From positions 1 to 62,884 of the forward strand of contig PLZS01000124.1 of NCBI GenBank assembly GCA_003153555.1: a DNA stretch of 62,884 bases, given 5' to 3'. The stretch's first letter is position 1, and each line of letters begins with the position of its first letter. Under the pieces are notes generated by a model that searched no databases, had not been told where the DNA came from, and saw only the letters and a list, made by a program, of their open reading frames with translations. The translations under genes were made by a program, and so were the position numbers. This DNA comes from Candidatus Melainabacteria bacterium. Lineage in GTDB: Bacteria > Cyanobacteriota > Vampirovibrionia > Obscuribacterales > Obscuribacteraceae. Below, one piece after another: positions 53,581 to 62,394 of the stretch.

Positions 53581-54552
53581 ATGCGTTCACCTTTCATTTT
53601 TACTTTGCTAGCTGCTTTTGCAATCGCGCAACCACTCTGTCGAGCAGACGTGCAGAATCTTGGGCAGGGCAATTACACAGCCAAGAACATGCAAATCCAA
53701 CAGTTCTCCGGCAAGATTGTCCTTGACCAGGTCGACAATTCAATGCCCCTGACGCTGAATTTCACAAATGGAAAGTTTCAATGGGTGCGGGTCTTTCTTA
53801 CCGACTCAGCTAACTCTAATCCAGACCCCAAGGCTCAGCCGCGCGGCATGATGATTGTCAACGAGAACAGTTTCAAGCGCTCCAGTCAGGTTGCTATCGA
53901 CGTCACTGGACGGCTGCGCCGCGGCACCACAGTGCTCTTAATTCGTGGAGCCGGCATGCCCGGTTCAACATTCGGTTGGAATTTGACTACGGTTACGGGC
54001 ACAAAAATTACGCATGTCGAGCCAAGCAATGTTCAAATTGGTGGCACAATTACTCTGAGTGGTGGAGGCTACAATCCTGACATTACTCAAAATATCGTTA
54101 TGTTCAATGGCAGAGTAAATGAGAAAGCAAAGGTAATCGATGCCACCGCGGATAGTATCAAGGCGGAAGTGCCCTCTGCCTTGACAGCAGGAAATTACAC
54201 AATCACCGTTACATCTTCGGGTTCGAAGAGTAACCCTGTTAATATCAAAGTCAAAGGCGCTCCTGAGATTACCGGTTCTAGTTTGCAATGCGTCAAGTCT
54301 ACGCAGCAGTTTCAAATTTTTGGAAAGAATTTTTCCGAAATCGTGAGCGAAAACGAAGTTAAAATTGGCAGCGAAACCGCCAAGGTTGACTCCGCTACGG
54401 CAGAGAGTTTGACCGTCACTGTGCCGATGTTCCCAGATGCAGGCGGTGGCTTGTGGTTTAATCCACCGCAGCAAAAAAGTATGACTGTCAAAGTTGGCAA
54501 TGTTATGGCCAAAGGTAGCGCTACGATCTATATCGGACCATATCAATGGTAA
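53581..54552 (+). CDS. Exported IPT/TIG-domain protein
   Basis: A 323-residue exported protein (signal MRSPFIFTLLAAFAIAQPLC). Two IPT/TIG immunoglobulin-like domains are visible: ITHVEPSNVQIGGTITLSGG with SALTAGNYTITVTSSG, and PEITGSSLQCVKSTQQFQIF with ESLTVTVPMFPDAG. The first ~140 residues are beta-rich but unrecognised. IPT domains usually support surface adhesion or polymer binding. Its stop overlaps the next gene by 7 bp. Confidence 0.75.
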   Translation: MRSPFIFTLLAAFAIAQPLCRADVQNLGQGNYTAKNMQIQQFSGKIVLDQVDNSMPLTLNFTNGKFQWVRVFLTDSANSNPDPKAQPRGMMIVNENSFKRSSQVAIDVTGRLRRGTTVLLIRGAGMPGSTFGWNLTTVTGTKITHVEPSNVQIGGTITLSGGGYNPDITQNIVMFNGRVNEKAKVIDATADSIKAEVPSALTAGNYTITVTSSGSKSNPVNIKVKGAPEITGSSLQCVKSTQQFQIFGKNFSEIVSENEVKIGSETAKVDSATAESLTVTVPMFPDAGGGLWFNPPQQKSMTVKVGNVMAKGSATIYIGPYQW

Positions 54553-55466
54553 TTGCTAGTTTTTGCACAGACGAAAATGTGGTGTGGATCTTCAAGCGTC
54601 CCCGATTAATCAAAGTAATTATTCTGACGGTCGTCTCGTTGATTGGCATGACACCATCGCTGGTTGCAGCAGTCGATCTCAAAGCGAGTCCGTTGGTAAT
54701 TGCTCACCGCGGTGGCAGGCAATGGGCGCCCGAAAACACGCTGGCGGCGTTCCGAAAGAGCGTGGACTTAGGTGCCGATGGCATCGAACTCGATATTCAC
54801 CGTTGTAAGACTGGTGAACTGATTGTTATTCACGACGAGGAAGTCGACCGCACCACCGATGGTTCGGGTTTTATTAAGGATTTGACGCTAGCTCAACTTC
54901 GTCAATTGAGCGCCGGAGCCAAATGGGCACCTGCCTCTCAGCTGCGAAAGTTGAGCGCTGGAATTCCCTACTCATCCGAGTTTAAGCATGAGAAATTGCC
55001 TCTTTTAACTGAGGTGTTTGATTTAGTGCGTGGCAAACTCCTAATAAATATCGAGATTAAGAACGCACCGGTCGATTACCCAGGCATTGAAGATGATTTG
55101 ATTGCCTTGCTGAAGAGTTATCCTTATCCCGATAAAATCGTGGTCAGTTCATTTGACCATGATGTGGTGCATCGTTTTCATGAAAAGGCACCACAGTATA
55201 AATGTGCGATTTTGACGGATTGTATCTTGTCCGACGTTGGAGCTTACGCCAAGCGTGTCGGCGCTGACAACTGGAATCCAGGCTTCGGCGACTTTCGCGG
55301 GGACGCGGCTGAGCGTGCTCACAAGGCTGGTTTGAAGGTCAACGTTTGGACTGTTAATTCTCCAGCTGAATGGAAAAGCGCTATCAACATGCCGGTAGAT
55401 GGCATCATTACCGATGATCCAGAAGGGCTTATGTCCTTTCTTAAATCGGAGTCAAAACGAAATTGA
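54546..55466 (+). CDS. Glycerophosphodiester phosphodiesterase, exported
   Basis: A 306-residue protein with a hydrophobic N-terminal export segment (LIKVIILTVVSLIGMTPSLV). The GDPD TIM-barrel motif is complete: H54 in VIAHRGGRQWAPENT, E63, E81 and D83 in GIELDIHRCKTG, H96 in IHDEEVDRTT. Hydrolyses glycerophosphodiesters to glycerol-3-phosphate and an alcohol. Overlaps the IPT gene (ATGGTAA) and the next gene, so it is the middle of a coupled operon. Confidence 0.92.
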   Translation: MVIASFCTDENVVWIFKRPRLIKVIILTVVSLIGMTPSLVAAVDLKASPLVIAHRGGRQWAPENTLAAFRKSVDLGADGIELDIHRCKTGELIVIHDEEVDRTTDGSGFIKDLTLAQLRQLSAGAKWAPASQLRKLSAGIPYSSEFKHEKLPLLTEVFDLVRGKLLINIEIKNAPVDYPGIEDDLIALLKSYPYPDKIVVSSFDHDVVHRFHEKAPQYKCAILTDCILSDVGAYAKRVGADNWNPGFGDFRGDAAERAHKAGLKVNVWTVNSPAEWKSAINMPVDGIITDDPEGLMSFLKSESKRN

Positions 55467-56986
55467 TTGCGCCCGTCGCGAGTAAGGTAATCGGCTCGCT
55501 TTTCTTCGCCGTTGCCTTATCTTTGGTTCGCGCAGCAGATATAAGTGCGGCCGACGGTAAGCAAAAGGTTCAATACTTGGACGCCAAAAAGTTAGCCGAC
55601 GACGGTTTCAATGAAGAAGCTGTCGGCAAACTGGATCCAATTTTGGATACCGATCCGCAATACAAAGAAGCTCGTTTCACACGTGCCGTTGCTCTGTACA
55701 ATCTGGGCCGCAACTATTCTGCTCAAGATGATTTGAAGTATCTGTTCGATCACAAAATTGCTGATGCCCAGACTTGGCTTGCTGCTGGACGTCTCTATCA
55801 AAAATTGAATAAGTTGGATTTGGCTATCAATGCTTATAAAGAATTCGCCAAGCTTGATCCGAAAAGTGAGGAGACCCCTAAATACGAGACGCTTATAGGC
55901 ATTCTCGAGCAACAGCTGAGGAACAAACCAAGTACGTCTATCAATCCAAGTGCAGCGGTCAAACTTTATTTGAATGATGCCACTGCCGATGGGATCATGA
56001 AATGGCCTCAGGCGCGTTTACCGATCATTGTCTACATCACGCCAAGCCACAAAGTGCCTGGCTACAAGCCTGTCTACGAGGATCTTCTGCGCCAGGCTCT
56101 GGATGAATGGACAACCGCCACAAACGGCAAGATTTCGTTCATTCTGACAAAAGATCCGTCGGCGGCTGCTCTGAAAGTTTTATGGGTCACCGATCTGCAA
56201 GCTCAAGCCCTTGTACCTGAGGCTGGTAAAGCCTTTGTTCACGAAGATGGAGACGGTGTAGACAGCGCAGAAGTGAAGCTGCTCACTCATTCTCCATTTC
56301 CAGACGAACCGATGACAAATGATCTGATGCATAACATTGCCTTGCACGAGTTAGGACATGCTCTTGGTCTTGTCGGTCATAGCCCCAATCCAGACGATAT
56401 TATGTTTCCTAAACTTTCTGTTCAAAATGGAATATCACCGAGCGACTCGGCCACACTGATGACTTTATATGGTTGGGGTGATGCTGGTGCAAATGGTGTT
56501 GTGCCGAGTGTTTCCATAAAAGACCTGGCCCCTGCAGTCCAATGTCAGCATCTAACTCGAGAAGGATCGAAGGCTGCTATGAGTGGCAACTTCGAATTGG
56601 CAATGCAGAAGTTGAGTGAAGCCTTAGCCATTGATCCCACAATCAAAGTTGCAAGAGACAATTTGTCTGTAGCAGCGAACAATCTGGCAATTAACCAAAC
56701 GGATTTGCAAGAGAGCATTCGAATGCTCCACGTCGCTTTGTACTGGAATCCATTCAGCGACTTGAGCCGCAAGAATTTGAATGCTTTTCTAAGTAATTCA
56801 GGGGAAGACCCAACTAGTTTCCCTCTGCGCGTAAAACGCGGCGATAGCTGCGCAGCAAAACATGATTCAATCGGTGCGATAGTTGAATATACGGAAGCAC
56901 TGTCGATCAAAAAGGATCCTTCCTTGATTGCCAAAGTCGCTGCTTTGAAAAAATCTATGACATCCACAGCAAAGTCTGCCAAATAA
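55463..56986 (+). CDS. Exported matrixin-like zinc metalloprotease with TPRs
   Basis: A 507-residue protein; TTG start in an ATTGA overlap with GDPD. Signal peptide (IGSLFFAVALSLVRAADISA). TPR-like helices at ~30-140 (EARFTRAVALYNLGRNYSAQ) and at ~365-500 (AAMSGNFELAMQKLSEALAI) flank a metzincin domain with HELGHALGLVGH at 295-306 and a Met-turn (DDIMFPKL). The third His of the metzincin motif is present, so it should bind zinc. Periplasmic or secreted peptidase; the TPRs may present substrates. Confidence 0.85.
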   Translation: MIAPVASKVIGSLFFAVALSLVRAADISAADGKQKVQYLDAKKLADDGFNEEAVGKLDPILDTDPQYKEARFTRAVALYNLGRNYSAQDDLKYLFDHKIADAQTWLAAGRLYQKLNKLDLAINAYKEFAKLDPKSEETPKYETLIGILEQQLRNKPSTSINPSAAVKLYLNDATADGIMKWPQARLPIIVYITPSHKVPGYKPVYEDLLRQALDEWTTATNGKISFILTKDPSAAALKVLWVTDLQAQALVPEAGKAFVHEDGDGVDSAEVKLLTHSPFPDEPMTNDLMHNIALHELGHALGLVGHSPNPDDIMFPKLSVQNGISPSDSATLMTLYGWGDAGANGVVPSVSIKDLAPAVQCQHLTREGSKAAMSGNFELAMQKLSEALAIDPTIKVARDNLSVAANNLAINQTDLQESIRMLHVALYWNPFSDLSRKNLNAFLSNSGEDPTSFPLRVKRGDSCAAKHDSIGAIVEYTEALSIKKDPSLIAKVAALKKSMTSTAKSAK

Positions 56987-57077
56987 CTTCTTGCTCTTCA
57001 CTCGGATCCAGAATGATATGCTGTATTTAAGCAACAATGCGTGGAAAATCGAAGTGGAATTCTTTCGAGGATGAGTC

Positions 57078-57542
57078 ATGAATTTGCGTAGGTGTCTAGT
57101 TGGTATAGTTTTGACTTTGGCTTTGTTCAGTTCGTTGGAAATTAAAGCTTGGTCAAATCCAACGACCACTTTGTCCTCCAAAGCCGTACTTACTGCAGAA
57201 AAAGTTTCAGAGCAGAGTGATTCTGCTCCCAGCTTTTCTGGAAATGCATCGTGGTATGGCATTCCGTTTCACGGACACAAGACTGCTTCTGGCGAAATTT
57301 TTGACATGAATAAACTGAGTGCGGCACACAAGACATTGCCTTTCCCAACCAAGATACTTGTCGAAAATCCCAGAAATGGTCAATCGGCGGTGATCAGAGT
57401 AATTGATCGAGGTCCGTATGTGCGCGGTCGAGTCTTAGACCTTTCCCGAGAAGCTGCCAGGCGAGTTGGCACCTTTCCAGGGGTAGGCTACGTTGAAGCG
57501 ACCGTTTTATCCTCTAAAGCCACATCGCAAGATAAGAAATAA
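57078..57542 (+). CDS. RlpA-like double-psi barrel protein
   Basis: A 154-residue protein with a signal peptide (LVGIVLTLALFSSLEIKA). The RlpA fold is clear: GNASWYGIPFHGHKTASGEI, KTLPFPTKILVENPRNGQSA, VIRVIDRGPYVRGRVLDLSR, REAARRVGTFPGVGYVEATV. RlpA proteins bind denuded peptidoglycan at septa and some act as lytic transglycosylases. No SPOR domain follows. ATG has GAGG just upstream. Confidence 0.88.
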   Translation: MNLRRCLVGIVLTLALFSSLEIKAWSNPTTTLSSKAVLTAEKVSEQSDSAPSFSGNASWYGIPFHGHKTASGEIFDMNKLSAAHKTLPFPTKILVENPRNGQSAVIRVIDRGPYVRGRVLDLSREAARRVGTFPGVGYVEATVLSSKATSQDKK

Positions 57543-57697
57543 TCGAGAACCTTACGCCGAGACAGTTGCGCCGGTAGATTTCCAATCCCATGGTTGAATG
57601 TTTCGACTGGTTTTCATGATTGTTTTCATGAGGTTCTGTCGGAGTGGCGCCGTACTATAATTTGCAGATCAAGCCAAGATCATTATTCAAGGACTAT

Positions 57698-59563
57698 ATG
57701 AATCATCTCAAAAATAAAAACGCAGCTTCCTTATTGCTCACTTCTGCTTTGACCGCATTAACCTTCTCGATATGCATGGATAACGATGCTCAAGCGGGCA
57801 GCAAGCGTCTCTATAGAGGTAGTATCAGTCAGAGTGTGGCGAACGCCGATCGAATGATGATGAAAGGGAAATATGCTGAGGCGACTGCGTTTTATCTGGC
57901 AGCATTGAAGCGCAATCCACACGATGTTAATGCAAATATCGGCTACGGAATGGCGCTAACCAAGCAGTTTAAGCTTGATGGTGCCGAAGAGCAATTCAAC
58001 AAAGCGTTAGCGCACGATTCGAATAATCCTGGTGCCCACGCCGGCAAAGCATTGAACATGCTTAATCGACTGCAATCTTCGTCCAACACTATTCGTAATA
58101 GCAAAGACTCGATTCTGAGCGATGCTCAGAATGAAGCGCAAAAGGCTCTGGATGCCGATACGCATATTCCAGAGGCTCATTATGCAATGGGCATGGTCTA
58201 CAAAGAACAAGGAAAGTTGAACGATGCCGCTCTTGAATTTAAGAAGGCAATACAGCTCGATCCCCAATATTCAGATGGCTACACGGGACTTGGCTTGGTC
58301 CAATTGCAGCAGAACAACCCGAGTGGTGCCAGTACCAACTTTAAACAAGCAATCAAAGTGAACACCGGTGATTGGACTGCTCACTACGGACTGGGTCAAG
58401 CGTTATTGAACCAGGGCAAGACGGATGCTGCCCTCAAAGAGTTGAATACGGCTCAGTATCAGTTTCCTAACAGCTGGCCGGTTCGCTTAGCTTTGGGGAA
58501 AGCTTACGAAACTCAAGGCAACACTGTCGCTGCATTGGCTAACTATTCGGCGTCGATTCAAATAAAGCCAGAAAATGCAGCTGCGTATCTGGGAATTGCA
58601 AATATTCGAGAAACTCGCGGCGATATCGAGCATTCAATTGCTGAGCTTCGTTCTGGACTTGAGTTGATGCCGGACAACACCGACTTACAGTTACGCATTG
58701 GTGATCAAAGTTTGCGTGTTGAAAAAATCGATGACGCGATCAAGTCATATCAAACAGTTCTCAATGCTAGCCCTGGTAATGCAAGAGCTGCTGATGGTTT
58801 GACTACGGCTTTTTACATGAAGGCCAACAAAGAAACCACCGGTGGTTTCTTTGGCGATAACGACTTTGATAACGCATTGCAGATGCTTGATCGCGCTGTG
58901 CAAATGAATCCGAGTGATATCAGGCTTCGGCTAGCGCAAGCGAAGTTGCGTTCGCTCTCTGGAGACGAAGTTGATTTATCAAAAATTCCACCACCAACAA
59001 ATGATGGCGAGCGCATCAGCTATGCGCAAGCGTTGATGGCGCAGAATAGATTCACTGAAGCGAACAATGAGTTTCAAGGCGTGCTTTCCCGCACTCCCAA
59101 CGCGAAACAAACATTTGCGCTCGCGGATCTGGAATTGATGATTCACGACTTAGACAATGCCCAAGCCGCTTATACAAAAGCGGCAGCAATGCCTGGTGGT
59201 GCGGATCGCGCTCGACGCGGACTTTCACAAGTAACCAAAGCTCGCGAATCTGCTCGCAAGAATTTGACATTGGCTACAGATTTCGCCCGCAAGGGTATGT
59301 CAGGAAGCGCAGTGGATGCCTTCCACGACACAGTTTTTCAAAATCCAAAATCTGCCGATGCCCGCCTTGGATTAGCTAAGGCACTCGAAGACGTATCCAA
59401 AGCAACGCCGGTGCAGCTGCGTGAAGCCGCATTCCAATTCCGCGCCTACGTCGCGCTGTCACCAGCGATGCCACCAAAAGAACAACAGCATTTTCTCTCC
59501 AAAGCTGACAAGCTTGATCACAAAGCTGGTAAGCGCGAACAGAAAATGACTAAGAACGACTAA
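57698..59563 (+). CDS. Large exported TPR protein
   Basis: A 621-residue protein from ATG 57698 (AAGGA 5 nt upstream; the frame is open to 57644). Signal-type N terminus (AASLLLTSALTALTFSI). About fourteen TPRs follow, e.g. YAEATAFYLAALKRNPHDVN, PEAHYAMGMVYKEQGKLNDA, GYTGLGLVQLQQNNPSGAST and TAHYGLGQALLNQGKTDAAL. The C terminus is Lys/Glu-rich. No enzyme domain. Probably a periplasmic scaffold; this window has several TPR/Sel1 proteins. Confidence 0.85.
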   Translation: MNHLKNKNAASLLLTSALTALTFSICMDNDAQAGSKRLYRGSISQSVANADRMMMKGKYAEATAFYLAALKRNPHDVNANIGYGMALTKQFKLDGAEEQFNKALAHDSNNPGAHAGKALNMLNRLQSSSNTIRNSKDSILSDAQNEAQKALDADTHIPEAHYAMGMVYKEQGKLNDAALEFKKAIQLDPQYSDGYTGLGLVQLQQNNPSGASTNFKQAIKVNTGDWTAHYGLGQALLNQGKTDAALKELNTAQYQFPNSWPVRLALGKAYETQGNTVAALANYSASIQIKPENAAAYLGIANIRETRGDIEHSIAELRSGLELMPDNTDLQLRIGDQSLRVEKIDDAIKSYQTVLNASPGNARAADGLTTAFYMKANKETTGGFFGDNDFDNALQMLDRAVQMNPSDIRLRLAQAKLRSLSGDEVDLSKIPPPTNDGERISYAQALMAQNRFTEANNEFQGVLSRTPNAKQTFALADLELMIHDLDNAQAAYTKAAAMPGGADRARRGLSQVTKARESARKNLTLATDFARKGMSGSAVDAFHDTVFQNPKSADARLGLAKALEDVSKATPVQLREAAFQFRAYVALSPAMPPKEQQHFLSKADKLDHKAGKREQKMTKND

Positions 59564-59578
59564 TAAGGCGATACTGGG

Positions 59579-59752
59579 GTGCCACTGTATTTGATGCCAA
59601 CAATTGATTTGCTCACGATCACTAATTCATCCAAACCAGGTTTGGAAAGGATTGGTAAAGGCACCAAATCTAGTGGCACTAGTAATCCGACGGCTGCCAG
59701 TCGTCAAAGAATGAGCATGCATCCGTCTATGTTCGGGCAAACGCAATTGTGA
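59579..59752 (+). CDS. Possible small protein (about 52-57 residues)
   Basis: Frame MPTIDLLTITNSSKPGLERI...TAASRQRMSMHPSMFGQTQL from ATG 59594, or five codons earlier from GTG 59579. GGGG about 11 nt before the ATG, AAGG before the GTG. Ser/Thr-rich, no domain. It could be chance; called because it fills an otherwise empty gap with a possible ribosome site. Confidence 0.3.
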   Translation: MPLYLMPTIDLLTITNSSKPGLERIGKGTKSSGTSNPTAASRQRMSMHPSMFGQTQL

Positions 59753-59772
59753 GGCGATCAAAGAGATAGACA

Positions 59773-60873
59773 CTAAAATGACGGCACATACATGCAGGAC
59801 TGGTCCTGCGCCATGACATCGCCGGTGGCTGCAAAAGCCCGAGCACGGGAGCCCCCACAGGCATCACGGAAAGAACACAAGCCGCAGCGCCCTCCCAGGC
59901 TCTCATTGTTACGCAAACAGTTCATAAGCGCTGAATCTTGATAACAGTCTCTCAGTGGTGTCTTTCGTACATTGCCGACTGAGACGGGAAGAAAGCCGCT
60001 GGGTGTGACCTCACCGTTGTGCGCGATAAAGACGATGCCTCGCCCGTCCCGCGTGCGAGCGGTGCCAGTGGAAGGCACTTGCCTCGGCAAGCCCATTTGA
60101 TTGCGCAGGTCTGCCACCAGAACGCTTGCCAGATCATCGAGCACTGGTGCGGTTCCAGCGTTATACCAGCTGACAACGCGGCGGAAGAAAGGTGCCTCGA
60201 CCGTACGTACAATCATGTTGTATTGGGATGCGTGATAAAGAAAGTGGCAGACAGATTCACACTCCTCGGCAGTGGCTTCCACGGTTTCTGAACCGCGCCC
60301 AGTTTGGATGAGAAAAAAGACCTCCCAGATACTGGCGCCGCACTCATGAATAGTTGAAAAAAGAGAGGGCAGCTCAAGCAGGTTGCTAGCCATGACCGTG
60401 CTATTGATTTGAACGGTAATGCCTTTCTTTGCTGCATAACGGGTCATGGCTAACGTCCGGGCAAAGGCACCATCTACTCCACGAAGCTGATCATGGGTTT
60501 CTGGCCCGGCGCCATCAAGGCTCAAGGATATGGTGTTGACGCCGCTCTCATAAAGATGGTCGATAGCTGCTTCAGTGAGCAATGGCGTAACACTGGGGGC
60601 AAGCCCCAGATGCATTCCATATTGGTGCGCATGAGCAATAAGATCAAAAAGACGCTGGCGTCTCAGGACATCTCCCCCGGTTAGAATCAGCACTGGATAT
60701 GGTTTACCGAACTGAGTGATTTGTTCAATCAAATCCAGACCCTCCTGGTGCGTCAGCTCGCCTGGCATGGGCTCTGAAATTGCCTCGGCCCGGCAGTGCC
60801 GGCATGCCAGATCGCAAGCCTTCGTGGTTTCCCAGAAGACAAGCATCGGTTTTTTGTCAAAGTCCCATGTCAT
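59773..60873 (-). CDS. Radical SAM/SPASM-domain protein (TIGR04053-like)
   Basis: A 366-residue protein. The radical-SAM cluster motif is ETTKACDLACRHCRAEAI (C20, C24, C27), with the GGE-type turn LTGGDVLRR. The SPASM-type C terminus carries further Cys (SLGGRCGLCSFRDACGGSRA and QDQSCMYVP) for extra Fe-S clusters. The overall pattern resembles TIGR04053/AhbC-NirJ-like enzymes used in heme or peptide modification; I do not assign a reaction. No heme-biosynthesis partner is adjacent. Confidence 0.85.
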   Translation of the reverse strand: MTWDFDKKPMLVFWETTKACDLACRHCRAEAISEPMPGELTHQEGLDLIEQITQFGKPYPVLILTGGDVLRRQRLFDLIAHAHQYGMHLGLAPSVTPLLTEAAIDHLYESGVNTISLSLDGAGPETHDQLRGVDGAFARTLAMTRYAAKKGITVQINSTVMASNLLELPSLFSTIHECGASIWEVFFLIQTGRGSETVEATAEECESVCHFLYHASQYNMIVRTVEAPFFRRVVSWYNAGTAPVLDDLASVLVADLRNQMGLPRQVPSTGTARTRDGRGIVFIAHNGEVTPSGFLPVSVGNVRKTPLRDCYQDSALMNCLRNNESLGGRCGLCSFRDACGGSRARAFAATGDVMAQDQSCMYVPSF

Positions 60874-61108
60874 TGTCAGATTCTCTCCCTTACCGAATCC
60901 CTACAGGAAATCCGAGCCACGCACCCGAGAATTCCCTGGATCTTGGACAAACACCGCAAAACGATACCGTTTACATTGCACACCTGACCTCAATCCAAGG
61001 GATGAGAACCTCGGACTACCTAAAAGATTGTCGCAAGACGACGAGAGTCTTGCTGATTTTGTCAAAAGATGTCTGGGCAAAGAGGCGTAATTAAGCCAGC
61101 GCTTGAAT
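60874..61108. other. Intergenic, 235 bp, promoter of radical SAM gene; nothing else evident
   Basis: Plus-strand frames through here (60716-61094) overlap the radical SAM gene and lack domains or ribosome sites. Confidence 0.4.
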
Positions 61109-62038
61109 CTAAGCTAATCCCATTTGTTGAACCATGCGCTCAGCTTCAGCCATGTTCGAATTAACTTTGCGGGCATAATCGGCGCGATTCGCTGGTCGCT
61201 GAGCCGCTGCTGCCATTTCGCCTGGATTGTTGGAATGTCCCCGTCTAAAATATGACAAAGCGACTTGAGCGTTTATTGCTGGGTCGCAAGCTTGTTCCGG
61301 CGTCAGATGAGCGGCGGCCAATTCGCCGCGACTGTTTAGTTGGAAAAGTCCAAAGCTATGTCCATGGTCCCCTACAGCGTGGGGATTGCCTCCACTCTCT
61401 ACTAACATTGCAGCGACCGCAACAACTGGGTCGATACCCATTCTTCGTGCCACTTCAGCAACTACTCTCGCACTTTCAAGCGCCTGCTCGGGATTTGCTC
61501 TCGTCGCGCCATCATATGTATAGATGCTGCGATGGCCTGGTGCGGTGCGATCGTTGGATTGATTTCCGTAGCTTTGCTCCCCATTGCCGTCCTGATGCTG
61601 CTGGTGGTGACCGTGATGGCCATGGTGGGGATGGTGTGGGTGATGCGGGTGATGCGGGTGCTGAGGATGCTCTTGTCCCTGATTCGGATAAGGGTTGTTG
61701 AACTCTAGCTGCTCTTGTGGATTGTGGTTCGAGTGCTGGTAATAGTTCGTCTCAGAACTTCCGTAATTTGGTTGGGCGTAGTAATTTGAGTCGTTCCCTT
61801 GACCGGGTCGGTAGTAATTTCTTTGCTGGTTCTCGTATTCCCTCGGAATTTCCATGTATGGCAAGGACGAGTGCTGTTGGAATTGTCCTTGGATTCTGCC
61901 CATGTTCAGGTGGTGATAGTCGGCGGACTGCTGGTAGCTGATGCCCCCGAGTTCGATCTGCAGACCAAAGGAGTTGTGATGATTGCCATAGTCATGGTTT
62001 TCACCGTCCTGCCTTTCCTGGTTGAAATGATGCCGCAT
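61109..62038 (-). CDS. Lytic-transglycosylase-like protein with His/Asn/Gln-rich N terminus
   Basis: A 309-residue protein. Residues ~1-165 are low-complexity: NYYRPGQGNDSNYYAQPN, HPQHPHHPHHPHHPHHGHHG, QQHQDGNGEQSYGNQ. The C-terminal ~130 residues look like an SLT/lysozyme-like domain (ARRMGIDPVVAVAAMLVESG with the catalytic-type Glu, GHSFGLFQLNSRGELAAAHL, ACDPAINAQVALSYFRRGHS). No signal peptide, so it may be exported by another route or act inside. Lysozyme-like activity is inferred from pattern only. Confidence 0.65.
   Translation of the reverse strand: MRHHFNQERQDGENHDYGNHHNSFGLQIELGGISYQQSADYHHLNMGRIQGQFQQHSSLPYMEIPREYENQQRNYYRPGQGNDSNYYAQPNYGSSETNYYQHSNHNPQEQLEFNNPYPNQGQEHPQHPHHPHHPHHPHHGHHGHHQQHQDGNGEQSYGNQSNDRTAPGHRSIYTYDGATRANPEQALESARVVAEVARRMGIDPVVAVAAMLVESGGNPHAVGDHGHSFGLFQLNSRGELAAAHLTPEQACDPAINAQVALSYFRRGHSNNPGEMAAAAQRPANRADYARKVNSNMAEAERMVQQMGLA
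61600..61660 (-). repeat. His-Pro codon repeat
   Basis: Runs of CAT/CAC-CCG encode HPHHPHHPHHPHH in the N-terminal low-complexity region of the lytic-transglycosylase-like protein. A 9-bp period invites slippage; the length is in frame. Confidence 0.8.
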
Positions 62039-62394
62039 GGGCTACCTCAGAGTTCCTGTTCAGATCCAGCTGAGAGAACTCAGCCTTCTTTGGAAATGGT
62101 ATTGACCGGGAAGCCAACCTATAGATACTGCTCTTCAATTTTGACAATTGTGTGACAAACCCAGACTTATATTAGAGGAACTTCTGTGACCAAGTTATGG
62201 CATGGTGAATTGAGCCGTCGATATTGACCATGGACTTGCCGTTTTTGAAAGTTTGTAGATTAAAAGCGACGTCCAAAAAAATTGCGCGAATCCCTGTCAA
62301 GGAATTCGTTTCTCCGTATATATGCGTCAGCGAGCAGCAAACATAATGAGCACAACTGTGCGTAAAAATCGATTATAGAGAGGGAGGTACTTGA
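62039..62394. other. Intergenic, 356 bp, divergent promoters
   Basis: Separates the lytic-transglycosylase-like gene (minus) from the Cys-repeat gene (plus). TTGACA near 62141 and TATATT near 62167 are candidate promoter parts but are spaced 21 bp, so no promoter is called. A minus-strand frame (62260-62469) lacks support. Confidence 0.45.

Noticed and set aside
60716..61094. Plus-strand ORFs over the radical SAM gene start
   Set aside because: Antisense shadows without domains.
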